This document shows positions 1-11,229 of a DNA stretch of 64,000 nucleotides, piece after piece. Numbering within the stretch: position 1 is the stretch's first letter; every line of letters starts with the position of its first letter. Under the pieces are notes generated by a model that was not told the DNA's origin, ran no database searches, and saw nothing but the letters and a program-made list of their open reading frames with translations. Position numbers and translations under genes: made by a program. The stretch lies in assembly GCA_031772625.1 (NCBI GenBank), contig CM062816.1, positions 832,388,071 to 832,452,070 of the forward strand. The letters run 5' to 3'. The DNA is from Pinus tabuliformis. Its lineage: Eukaryota; Streptophyta; Pinopsida; Pinales; Pinaceae.

Positions 1-226
1 TAATATTGATAATTAAAATAGTAAATTTTCAATTTTATAAATAGTTTAACTAATTAATGATAATTATTAATAGTCATTATCATAATTAATATTGTAAATG
101 TTTAATTATGTACTAATTATTATTATTATTATTATACTTAAATTATTAGAGCGAGGTTACTAATTTACTAAGATTAGAAAAAGGGGGGGAAGGGGCGGCA
201 GGAAGAGGAAATTCTACCACAGAATG
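1..226. other. AT-rich flank, no gene seen
   Basis: Strongly AT-rich DNA with a short ATT run near 118-134 and a purine-rich stretch at about 180-215. It adjoins the 3' end of the Penelope-like element. No coding signal is seen. Confidence 0.6.
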
Positions 227-1625
227 TTAAACTTGAAAAGTATTGGTGACCTTAATTTCTCTGATTAGGGGAAGTCGGCTTCCACTAATCTCCATACCAT
301 TGTCTCTGTTGAGATTATGCAGGTGTTTGATAATTTCAAGAGCTTCTCTGATCTTTCGCCTATGATGTTGTTCTTCCCTAGCGATAATTGAGGCGCTTTC
401 CAAGCAGACATGGTGCTTATTTTTTTAGGAGTATTTTGCCAGGGGGGAACTACGAGACCTTTCATTCTTAATATCAGCTCCATGTTCCTTGAGTCTGGTC
501 TGCAGGGAGCGACCTGTTTCACCAATGTAGCTTTTTCCACATGAGCAATCAATTTTATAGACTCCCTTAAGTTGATGTCTATCAATACTATCCTTGACAG
601 ATCTCATACCTTGCCTAATAGTTCCAGGTGCTGAGAATTGCGTGCTTATGTTTTTCTTCCTTAGGATTTTTGCAATCTTATCTGTAACTCCATGAATATA
701 AGGTAGAAAAACCCTACCACACTGATGTTGATCTCGGGCCTTAGGTTCATGAGATAAAATCCTTTTCTTGGCTTTCTGTATTGCTCTTTTAATCTCATTT
801 TCTTTGTAGCCTATACTCTTAAAGGTTGAGACTAAATGCTTCTTTTCTTCATTCAGATGTTCAGCGTCAGAAATTCGAAGGGCCCTGATAGCAAGAGTGT
901 TTAGAACACCAAATTTCTAGGCTGGGTGATGGTGGGAATCAGCGTGGAGGTAGTTTTCTGTGTGGGTTGACTTCTTGAAAACCTTATGCCCTAGGGAGCC
1001 ATCCTCTTTCCTGATGATGAGAATGTCTAAAAATGGGATGCTCATGTTTTCTTCAAGCTCCATAGTGAATTTTATTTCTGAAGAGATGGAATTTAGGTGA
1101 ATAAAAAACTTGTCAAGCTCTGTTTTACCATGTGTCCATTTTATATTGGTATCATCGACGAATCGCTTCCACCATGCTGGCTTCAAAGGGTAAGATTCCA
1201 GGGCCTTCTTTTCAAAGTATTCCATGTATAAGTTGGCCACGATTGGCGAAAGGGGGGATCCCATTGCCACTCCAGATGTCTGCTCATAATATGTTCCTTG
1301 GAAGGTGAAAACCGTTGATCACAAGCAGATTTCGGCCAATCTTGCAGTCCTTGGATCAGTAACATCTTTTATAACCTGAATGGCTTCATCAAGAGGAATC
1401 TTGGTGAATAAGGACACTACGTCAAAGCTAACAAGGATGTCATCACGTTCTATCTTCTCATTCTTAATGAGATTCACAAAGTCATGGGAGTCTCTGATAG
1501 GAATCAGTATTTCCGACAAGGGGCTTGAGGATTTTTGCAACATACTTAGCGAGCTCATAGGTTGGGGATCCAATGGTATTGAAACGTTGGCAGAAAATGG
1601 TTCTTACTGTGGATTCTCCGGTAAC
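227..1625 (-). pseudogene. Penelope-like retroelement, reverse transcriptase plus GIY-YIG endonuclease, 5'-truncated and broken
   Basis: Read on the minus strand, this encodes the C-terminal part of a Penelope-like polyprotein. The order is an RT finger/palm segment (TYELAKYVAKIL, then SFDVVSLFTKIPLDEAI), TSGVAMGSPLSPIVANLYM, the catalytic FVDDTN motif (a YVDD variant), a linker, and a GIY-YIG endonuclease (GVYKIDCSCGKSYIGETGRSL). A conserved tail ends near RREALEII-like residues with a stop at 227-229. Penelope elements copy RNA and integrate through this nuclease. The frame shifts near 1500, 1315 and 400, and a stop sits near 915, so this copy is dead. The 5' part is missing: homology fades at about 1625. 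Elements of this type are common in animals; in plants they are known from conifers. Domain identity is confident; exact ends are approximate. Confidence 0.9.
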
Positions 1626-2791
1626 TAAGTCAAAAAAACTATATATATACAATTCATTTCTTATTGTTTAATCTTTAATAATTTAAAAAAGGTTTTAAGA
1701 TCAAACAATTAAGAAACTTGCCTCTAAAAAGAGGACTTTATGATAAGTGAAAATGAAAATGTAAATAATGAAAGAATGAAAAGGGGATGCTTGAGAGAAG
1801 CTTTGACAAAAGGAAATAACTCTCGTTCATCAAAGATATAATGATTGCAAAAACACTTGGGAAGTTCAAGAGCTTTCAATAATCTCACCGTCGCAGAAAT
1901 AGTTCTTGTTGGTAGTGAGTAGTAAAACAATTTATTCAAAAAAACTTGAAGGTGCAAGGAAAATGATGAGATGATAAGGCAGAAAGGAAGCAGTTTGATT
2001 TTCATTGGTCATCAAATTAGATGTTATCATTTCATTCGAATAATAGATAGTTGTGATAAACAGAATTGACAAGAGGTTACAATAGTGCATCAATTGTCAA
2101 TTCGAGAATGAAACATTGCATAACTTCGCCATTAAACACGTAAAAGTACAAAGTTTAAAAGCAAAATTAATAGGTCAAAACGCACAAATCCCTGAAAGCA
2201 TAATGGCTACTGAATAATCAATCTACAAATGAAATTATCTGTGATAGTGCTAAATCATCCATCTGACAACATCAATTACACAACAATTTGAATAAAAAGA
2301 TCTCTTGAGATCATAATTACGCCAAAAATCGTTTTCACTGCGGGGTTGGGGTCAGCACACATTGAACAATGAGCAACGTTTTCACTCATGAACAATGTTT
2401 TTTGCATTTTTGGCCACCTTGAAAATTAAGATGTATTCACAAGTTGGATTTTGTATGAAGTACATTTGTTTATTGGCTTTATATAATATATGTTATATAC
2501 ATGAGATAAATTTTATGTGTTTCAAAAACATTTCTATAATATATATTTTTGTGTACGGTTTTAATATATTTATCATTTATTAGTCCCTGCCTTCAGCAGG
2601 ACTATAGCAATCGATAGATTGTTGACCGGCAATTGATTGAGTCGTTGACCGATTTTTTTTTTTTGCTTTATTACTGTTTAACCAAAGTTTTAGAGTCGCC
2701 ATCGCTATTCATCTAAATTTTAACGAAAGTTTCCCGCCTAAAGGAAATAGACCTCTTATTGCAGGTTTGGTTCATCCCAATGTGAAATATT
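1626..2791. other. Non-coding AT-rich stretch
   Basis: Short open frames occur on both strands, but none shows a recognisable domain, biased codon use or a repeat partner in the window. A T run lies at about 2651-2662. Nothing further can be supported. Confidence 0.5.
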
Positions 2792-3546
2792 GTGACAATT
2801 TATATTTATCCAAAGTCCAGGAATATGTTGTATGTAGTTTTAAATACATTATATTTGTCCAAAGTCCAGGAATATGTTGTATGTAGTTTTGAATACGTTG
2901 TATGTAGCATGTTCAAAGTTTTCTTTACCCTGATACCAGATTCGCCATCGATGCACATGTTACTTCACGGCAATCCTACTACCTACTACTTCCTCCACGT
3001 GTAGTACATGTTAATGGACACTCGTAATACATGTTATTGGACATGTTACGTGTTATTGGATATGTTACTTCTTGACGGTTGGATATGTTAATTCTGGAGG
3101 GTCCTTCGCGTGTAGCTATTTTTTTTAATTATTTTTTTTTTGTATCACTGAGATGGGCAGGCTAAGATATTTGTGTATTACTAAGATGGGCAGGCCAGTT
3201 AGAAGCATGTACAGGGGACAAAAACAAAGAATGTTATTCTTGATAAACAAAGAACGTTATTCATGACGTTCACTAACGTCGCAGGTCCAAGTCCAGGGGC
3301 AGGTGCTTTTCAAAAACTTGCTTTCTGCATTTCAGCAATTCCTTGCTTTCTGCATTTCAGCGATTCCTTTTTTGTGTACAAATGATGGGCTAGTTTTTTG
3401 CTATTCTGATTGGGATTCCAGGATGTTATTTTTTTAATGGTCCAATGTGACAGATGGTCAAAAGTGTAAAAAGCTAGTAAAAGATGGTCAAACGTGTAAA
3501 AATGATTGATATCTATGGTCAAACGTGTAAAAATGATTGATATCTA
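2792..3546. repeat. Cluster of short tandem duplications
   Basis: Several local duplications are packed together. A roughly 50-bp unit containing CCAAAGTCCAGGAATATG is doubled at about 2800-2900. A 25-bp unit containing TTGCTTTCTGCATTTCAGC is doubled at about 3317-3367. A 31-bp unit containing GGTCAAACGTGTAAAAATGA is doubled at about 3484-3546, with a weaker third copy before it. No gene is seen here. Confidence 0.75.
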
Positions 3547-4680
3547 TACTGTTGGAGCATCAATGGTAACTTCAAATGATTATTAAAACTACCTGTGCTA
3601 TTGCCTATGCCTATGGTAGATACTGCCTTTGCCCATGTCGCTAGTGCTTTCTCCTCTATTTGTGGTTCTTATACAACAAATGTTGCCTAAGCTATCTATG
3701 TTGCCACCTTTGATGAGTAAGCATATTAAATTGTTCCATGTCTTTATACCCTGTAGTAATAAATGATGTATATAATGGCATAATGCAAATATGAAAAACT
3801 CATTCACTAAAATATCCAAACTCCTCTTTTAGCTTTGGTGTTCTCTTACCATTGACTAGACAATGTCAACAGAGGAATCCATCTGCAAGATGTAAAGTTT
3901 GTAACTGAGAAGTCTCAGCACAACCTCTTTGGTTTTTCTAGGGTGCGACAACCTGAAATTGAGCAAAAATGCAATGCCTCTAATGAAGAGTCCTCAAATT
4001 TTGTGGAAAATGGGAATCTAACTAACTGATAAAGCAAAGTCTCAAGCGTTGTCAATTACTCCTCCTGGTGAAAAGAATATCGACCTATGTTCTATTTTTC
4101 CTTTAAGGCTCTTGTCTTTTACTTGAATTTATCAGTTTCTTTATCTATTTTTTTTCCTCCACGAAGACCCAAGAAATTTTTGAATTGTCTCGTTTGGCCT
4201 GCCTCTGTAGTAGAATATAACTTTTTATTTTGATTTTGAAAGTGGCCGCCATGGCTTTGGAGGACCTCCCATGCTGCTTATGAAAATTTCGATCATCAGT
4301 GTCTATGAATTTATTATTATGCTCATAGTGGTTCCAGTGACTCCGACACTTTTTGAACCACATTCCTTAGAGGGATCGAAGAAAATCTGTATTAAGTATC
4401 TGGTTGTTGTATCTGTATGTTTGTGTGCAATACAAATTACATAAGAACTCATTTGTTCCTTTTTTGTAATAGTCCAACTCTGTATTTCAAGCAAGCGTGC
4501 AGAAGAAGGTGTCGATCGAAAATCGCATTTCATAAATTGTGTAGAGGGCATCAATGGTGCAGGGACCACTAAAAGATTGCTAGTGCATTGGCACTTGCAA
4601 AATTTGATTTGATTGTTGTGCATTTGATTTGATTTGATTTTAAAATATTTGTTAAATTAACGATGGCTAAATTCTATAAT
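3547..4680. other. Non-coding stretch
   Basis: Mixed AT-rich DNA with only short, unrecognisable open frames. The frame on the minus strand at about 4303-4623 has no known motif and is not called. Confidence 0.5.
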
Positions 4681-4681
4681 A

Positions 4682-4796
4682 TTTCAACCATATTATCGTT
4701 GGGTGTTGAGTTAGGCTGTTGGGTGTTGAGTTTTCAACCATATTAGCGTTGGGTGTTGAGTTAGGCTGTTGGGTGTTGAGTTAGGCTAATAATTTG
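4682..4796. repeat. 50-bp tandem duplication with internal 20-bp repeats
   Basis: A 50-bp unit beginning near TTTCAACCATATTA is present twice in tandem. Each copy contains two or more 20-bp repeats of GTTGGGTGTTGAGTTAGGCT, giving a higher-order pattern. Confidence 0.85.
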
Positions 4797-4799
4797 ACT

Positions 4800-5945
4800 A
4801 GACAAATTCAAAAGTAAGCACATTTAGAAGGAGCGCCGCATAGATGGAGCCGGGGTTACCAAGTCTCACTAATAGCACTTAGCCTAGCATCACAGCTACC
4901 AGCGGCCAATCTAGTCCAGTCCCTGATCTCAAACCTGAGGCAGAAAACCAGCTCACTGAATTGAGAACAAAATTTTGCTTACCCTTTTAAGGTTATTGTC
5001 CATAACCTTGCTGCCAACGCCTTCCTCCAGAGTTAGGTTTTCGTCTTGGATTCAGGTTGGTTTTATTGCTTCTCTCCGCCTTGCTTTCCTTTGGCCTTCT
5101 TCCTAAAATAGAATACTTTTAAGTAATGTTCAAGGAATTGTGCTGCTCACTCAATTGTTGTTTGTCTCGCATTTAGTCGGGTTTGGGTTTCCCCTTTAAG
5201 GTAGGTTCAAATACATAATCTGTGTCATTCGTTAGCAGTTCAGAGCTAGAAGTAGTAGTTGTAGGTCTACCAGTAGAGACATACTAGTTCTTTCAGTAGC
5301 CCTTATTTCCATACCCATATGTATGAGTTAGTATGGAAGAAGAAAGCACAAGGGTAGTGTTATTCGTGGTTCTCTTGCCTGTCACTTTCCCTGCCCTAGC
5401 CTAGCAAGAAGGATGAACGAAGAGTCCCCATTATGGGCATATCTCCTTGCGTGGGTCTATATTAAGGGAAATGATTCCTCACGATAGAACAGGGGCAGAG
5501 TTTTGGCATTCTGGAGTAGAGAATGCTACGGTAGTTGGGTATACCTGTAGCGTGCGATATGCTTGATGCGACTGCCACTGTTCCGTTTCAGTGGGTCACT
5601 TATATTGCGGGGTTATGGATTCACGTTCGGGAGATCTGTTGGCACCTTCACTTCCATCCTGTAATAAATCGTTCTTTCATTCCATCCCAACAAGGGCTTC
5701 TACCCTGGTGCTATGGGACAATGCATGAAAGATACAGATAGTTAAATAAGGAATGTTAAGGCAAATGCAGAAGGTTACAGGTGACTTCTGTTTGTTTATA
5801 AGCCCCTTTCTTTTGAAAGAAAGGCTAAAGATTCTGTTTGTTTATAAGCCCCTGTCTTTTGAAAGAAAGGCTAAAGAAAGAAAGGTAACAAAGGTACAGG
5901 CTTCTAGTGAATGTCTACTGGCGAAAGGCTTCTGTCCTTAACGTG
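4800..5945. other. GC-richer island of unknown origin, possibly organelle-derived
   Basis: This stretch has visibly higher G+C than both flanks and stays non-coding. The texture (scattered CTTTC/GAAAG tracts, balanced composition, no long ORF) resembles plant mitochondrial intergenic DNA, so a nuclear insertion of mitochondrial DNA is one possibility. An old retroelement is another. A 46-bp tandem duplication containing TTCTGTTTGTTTATAAGCCC lies at 5786-5877. I recognise no gene. Confidence 0.3.
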
Positions 5946-6546
5946 GCATGGTGAAAAACTTGCATGATATATGATGGAAATGGAGTGAAAAAGCACGTGG
6001 CTCTCATGCGAGGGTCCTCGAGTTCATATAATTTTAAAAATTTAACTTTCTTCCAGCAAGTCGAGAATCATTAATTTCTAGAATTTTCCTGAACTTTCTT
6101 TAGCTTCACGTTTCAGCACCCCACCACATATGTTAGATTGTTGGAATAATGGTGTATTGATCAAATTTGCTTTCAAAACAGCCTAGAAAATATAGCATTC
6201 TACTTGCTTTAATATTTTCTTCATTGTAATCCTAATAATAAATCTCTGATGCACTAGTAAGTCATTTAATATATTGTCAGGATGCTTCAAATGTAAAATT
6301 TGGCCATATTTTTGATTGAGATGTGTTTTCTTCATGGCATAATGATCAAATAAAACACATCAATGCTTGTTGTTGTAGCGGTCTGTGCTACTCCATCCTC
6401 TTTGAAAAAGGATTGAGGCCGAGTCTTTTCTAAATCCTTGAACCAAGATGATTGTCTTGGAACTTCCAAAAGCTTCTAATGGTAATAACAATATAACCAT
6501 AGGATTTATGTTTAGTTCTTTTGCATGAGAAATATTTGTCTCTTTT
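5946..6546. other. Non-coding stretch
   Basis: AT-rich DNA with no recognisable coding or repeat feature. Confidence 0.5.
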
Positions 6547-6786
6547 AAGTTTTAACGAAGGATTTAGATCCTGCCCTTTTCTACTGGTATACCACTGGTA
6601 TATGGCAGTATGTATTTGATCATCAGCACTCCAAACATATGCAAAAACTAAGTGGACAGAGGAACCAAGTTTTAACAAAGGCTTTAGATCCTGCCCTTTT
6701 CTACTGGTATACTACTAGTATATGGCAGTATGTATTTGATCATCAGCGCTCCAAACATCTGCAACAGCTAAGTGGACAGAGGAATG
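6547..6786. repeat. 120-bp tandem duplication
   Basis: Two head-to-tail units of exactly 120 bp (about 6547-6666 and 6667-6786), each starting near AAGTTTTAACRAAGG and containing CCTGCCCTTTTCTACTGG. They differ at only a few positions, so the duplication looks fairly young compared with its surroundings. Confidence 0.9.
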
Positions 6787-6842
6787 TTTTATTAATTGTT
6801 TTCATACCCGGCAGGGACTCTGGCTGCCTGCAGCTCTTGTTA

Positions 6843-7060
6843 TATATTACAATGTGTCCAATAAAACCTTTGAGCTATATAGTACAATGTATTTACAATT
6901 GGCTTTAATATATTTACAAATGTTTTAATATATGTGTTGGTTTAAAACATTTATTTTATATTACAATGCGTCCAATAAACCTTTGAGCTATATGATACAA
7001 TGTTTATTTACCACTGACTTTAATATATTTACAAATGTTTTAATATATGTATAGTATATG
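6843..7060. repeat. 114-bp tandem duplication
   Basis: Two adjacent copies with a 114-bp period share CCAATAAAACCTTTGAGCTA (one copy lacks an A) and end in TTTACAAATGTTTTAATATA. It lies just after the separate 120-bp duplication and uses a different unit. Confidence 0.85.
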
Positions 7061-9916
7061 TGTTTGTTTGTAGTTTTAAATGTGTAGTATATGATATTAT
7101 TACATTATTATTTTTATTTTTTATTTATTTACAAATACTAAAATTATAATCAATTTATTAAAACAATATATTTACAAATTTTATATATTGTAAATCAAAG
7201 TATTTAAGTGCTTTTATTAAGCTAATCATGTTCATATATCTTGTGGTTGCAGGAAAATTTCGTCAATGAGAGAAAATGAAACACAAAGGTAATCATGCAT
7301 AATACATCTTCACAATATCAATAAATTTGGGTTTTGGGATTGATTCTTTCACCAAACAAGGACCTAATAACAACGGAATATGACCTCCGCTCCATCATAA
7401 AGCAGGCTATTGACTATGATAGTTAGTCTAGTATGGACTTCCATGTTATATTTGAAGTTTACTAATAACCTTTACCTTGTCTTTTGCCACGAAAATAATT
7501 GATTGGTATTCAAAAGTACCTCACCCATAGTTGAGTTATACCAGATGATTTCATCCTAGTTGAGTTATACCAGATGATTTCATCCCCTTGCAATGGTTTA
7601 TTTTTATGAATTCATGTTTTCTCTTTCTAACCCTACTCCACGCCTAGTTGGGCCGTGAACTTATCAAATAATCAGTATGTATGTATAGACATCTATACAT
7701 GAATCATAAGTGAAGGTTACAATGTTCTCAATTCCACACCCTCTAAGTTTTTAGGCACTATGTGTACCAAGGTGTGAACCTAGGTCATTTACATGTTAAC
7801 ACCCCACCTTAACACTAGATCATGATCTCGTAGAATATGATTCATTTCTTGGAATAAATTCCAGAGTAGTTTATGCAACAAATGTTATGTTGTTACATTC
7901 ACAACCAGACAACATTATCAATGCACTCTGACAAGTAAACTTCCTGCTTGGTAGGAAATAGTAGTACAAAATATGCACCCCAGATTGTATGATTGTGCAT
8001 TAATTTGAATAGCTTGCTAGATATCATTTTATCGAAACCAATTGTCTTTGTGCACCACAATCGTGATTACCAATACCACCTAGCCATCCAATATGGTTGA
8101 AGCATCCTATTTGTTTGACGAGTTGTTGCATGGTTTGTTATCCTCTTTCTTCATCACCTAGAACCTTTATATGTCACACCTTACTTGATGCATGCATTAT
8201 TTTACTACTAGCATAAGATCCTTAGACCATCATAAGTTGTATTAATGTGAAGCCTTTTGTTTTACCAAAAAATTGTTAATTAATTCAGACAAGTCATGTT
8301 CCAAATCTAGTGTACAATTCTTGTTAGTCATTAGGCTGCTCTAAATTGCTCTATTTCTATCTTCGAATGCATCTAGCACTACCATATCTAATATGTTTGT
8401 CATTTCAGTTCTCATAAAGCATGTATACTTTGTTTACACATAATAGAAGCATACAAATCCTTTTAATCTTATCAATTTCCACAAAAGGTATATTCGTAAG
8501 ATCTAAAATCATTGTACTATAAGCATCTTTTTCTTGCTACAGATTTTGAAAGGTCCCTATTTGTGAGATATTACTAAGAGAAACCCATCTATATCTGGAT
8601 TGAGATGCACATCAAGGTTGTGGAGTTTGAGGTTGCATGCTTTAAGTTGACACATTGGAATTTGGGTGAACTTGAGAATGTGCCCTTGAGCTTAACACTA
8701 TCTTTCTGTTATTAATTGAGAAGCACTAGGAGCTGCTTTTACACTCCCATTATATATTTACACTAGATGTACTTTTGGGTGCGAGTCCCATTGGCCTACT
8801 TATTAGAGTCATAAAATTATTAATGTATGATGTCTTCTCCAACCTATATACAGTGAGTTGTATTACATTTGTGTGTACACTTTACAACTCTGACCCCAAT
8901 TCAATCTAGATTGGAAATATAATTTGTGCCTCTTTAGTTACAGTTATTGGGATATTGTTTTATTCAAAAAGAAACCTATAGGTTCCAAACTTATTAAATA
9001 TGCATGTTGTTATTGAATATCATAATAATGACTTGATTAAGTTTAGTTTCCTTCAATATTGTATATTTGGAGCATTTTCCCAATAAGGGTGAATTAAACA
9101 GTTCAATCAGTGGCAAAACCACATCCAAAATGGATTGCATCATTACATGTAGATGCACTAATCAACACAAAAATATTAAATTGAAAGACAAGTATAAATA
9201 ACTAAAATGCATAGTCTAATACCCTGTGTTTCATGAGCTTAACGATCTTTCATGGAAAACTTCATGAATAGATAAAAATAAGGAAAACCTTCAGAATTTG
9301 TTCTAGGATGGAAAGAAATTAATTAACCATCAATTTTTGCTAATGTTGTAGAATATCATGAACTTCTTTCTTGTGATTTATATAGATTCCGTTTATAAAC
9401 TTTTATTTTTGATTTTTTCCTCGTGTTGGCCATGGTCTATGGAAAAAGCACTTGTCATTTTATCTATTTTTGTTTACAAGTTACCTCATAAGAGTTCAAT
9501 GTTTCTTCCCTTCATATTTCATCCTTTCCTAAGATCTCTAGGAGTATAACCTTCTTCCCATTAAGCTATGTCCTTTGAATAGATTATGCATAGAAATCGT
9601 ACAACTGATGATTTAATTTTAATATGAGCAGGTAATATGATAACAATATGGAAGAAGAGACCTATTGGCACGCAGTTAAACATAGGATTCAAACTTCCCT
9701 TTCAACACTTGCATTCATATTTATAAGACATGATGACCACACCACTAAAATCCATCATCCAAACTTTCAATACAATAACCATACTTTACAAATATTACAA
9801 ATTTGTTCATTCATCAAGCTCGACTATAAACATTTAAAACTAGGTCTATCATGTGTAAGTATCTTAAACCAATTTTAAATCATGGTATTTAGTGAAAATT
9901 TGTGCCATCCATGCAT
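7061..9916. other. Long AT-rich stretch without a gene
   Basis: No recognisable coding domain, splice-bounded exon or repeat pair is seen. The longest frames (9358-9549, 9648-9878 on plus) are short and lack motifs. An 18-bp tandem duplication of TTGAGTTATACCAGATGA lies at about 7530-7580. Confidence 0.5.
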
Positions 9917-9975
9917 GTAAGCACACAATGCATCTCATTGTAAGCACACGATGCATCTCATTGTAAGCACACAAA
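9917..9975. repeat. 23-bp tandem repeat, about 2.5 copies
   Basis: The unit GTAAGCACACRATGCATCTC starts at 9917 and 9940, with a partial third copy at 9963 (period 23 bp). Confidence 0.85.
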
Positions 9976-10924
9976 TGAGCCATATATTATTATCGTTCAT
10001 CCACAACACTCATCGAGAAAAGATGAACATACAACCTTCAAATCATAATGAAAATCAAACAACTTTAAGGAGAAAATAACATAAGGTATTCATATTCTTA
10101 TGGGATGTTTTATGCAAAAAAATAGCTCATGTAAACTATACACACACATACATAAGTACTCATAATTTACTTACTGCATCTGAAAATCACTGAAAATGGC
10201 AGAAGTCACAGGTAAGATCAAAGACGTAAAAAATGTTTTCAATGCATCTAATAGAGTTTTTATATGGAGGACCCAGACATTCCTATATGCAAATTTCACG
10301 ATCGGCTTCGAATAAAGTTAACCAAAAAAGGTTCCCCATGCAAATAGTTACTGAAATTCTCGAACCAACAACATGCAGCCTCGACAGCTCATCTGCCCCT
10401 ATCGGGCAATACCCATGAGATTTACATGAATATACCCTTCCTTATGCATCCAAACGTGCAATGTACACCAAATAATTGGCAAAAAAAGAAGAAGTGCAAA
10501 ATCTTACACCGACATGTGGTCACTCAAGATCAATTAACACACGTACATATACATATGAATAAATCCCATATAAAAAGAATTATTTTTTAAGTGAATCAGA
10601 AAACAAATTGATAAACGACACCTAATTTTCAGGCTCAGATCTCGGACAATTGAGAGTGATTTTCAATAATCTTAAACATGGGTTTTCCTCCCAATGCCCC
10701 CAATTAGGTTCACTAGAGATATTTAGGCAGATTGTTGGGAAAATTGGGAAAAAAAATACCAATTCTTCTAGAACTAATTTGACAGTGACGCCCATATAAT
10801 GCCAAAACCCTATTGTTATCAGTTTCTGATCGATTCGATCCACCATTTTATGGAGGATGAGATTGATAGAGGTTTATAGAGGATGGTATTTCTGATCATG
10901 AGCCTTCATTCTTGTCTGATCAAC
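9976..10924. other. Non-coding stretch next to the kinase fragment
   Basis: The minus-strand frame at 10622-10846 lies downstream of the thiamine pyrophosphokinase-like fragment. It shows no similarity I can name, so it would be intron or flank. No other feature is seen. Confidence 0.4.
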
Positions 10925-11166
10925 CATGAATTCACCATTAAACCCTTGACGAACAAGAAGAGGATCTTCCTCCAAGAAGAAGCTCAGAATTTCATTGTAG
11001 AGGTGATCGCCCCCCCCGCGGTCAGCACACAACCGTAACTGCGCTCGATCCCAAAGTACTGCAATGAAGCGAGGGACGTCGTAGTTGAGGATAATCAGTG
11101 CATATGACCGTCGCCTACTATCGCCACTAGCGTTGAGAGAAGGAATTTTGCATTGTTGTGTTCCAT
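10925..11166 (-). pseudogene. Fragment resembling exon 1 of plant thiamine pyrophosphokinase
   Basis: The minus strand reads SYALIILNYDVPRF, then LWDRAQLRLCAD, LYNE and EEDPLLVRQG. This closely follows the N-terminal part of plant thiamine pyrophosphokinase, whose family pattern is YALVVLNxxLPRF...LRLCADGGANRxYDE. That enzyme makes thiamine pyrophosphate from thiamine and ATP in the cytosol. A likely start codon lies at 11164-11166 in a different frame from the conserved part, so a frameshift follows. The conserved GGAN segment is replaced by RGGGD over a run of G residues, another indel sign. A GT donor candidate follows VRQG. No further exon is visible at lower coordinates. It is best read as a decayed gene fragment; identification rests on motif recall only. 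Confidence 0.6.
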
Positions 11167-11229
11167 GCTTCCATTTTTTTTTACTCCTCTCAACAACCTC
11201 GGTAGATGTTCCACACGATGTTCCACCCA

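Noticed and set aside
1724-2005. 93-codon minus-strand frame with hydrophobic content
   Set aside because: AT-rich composition makes Leu/Phe/Ser-rich frames; no homology or context.
10622-10846. Minus-strand frame of 74 codons as exon 2 of the kinase
   Set aside because: The family's next conserved block (YKPDVIKGDMDS) is absent, so it is not the expected exon.
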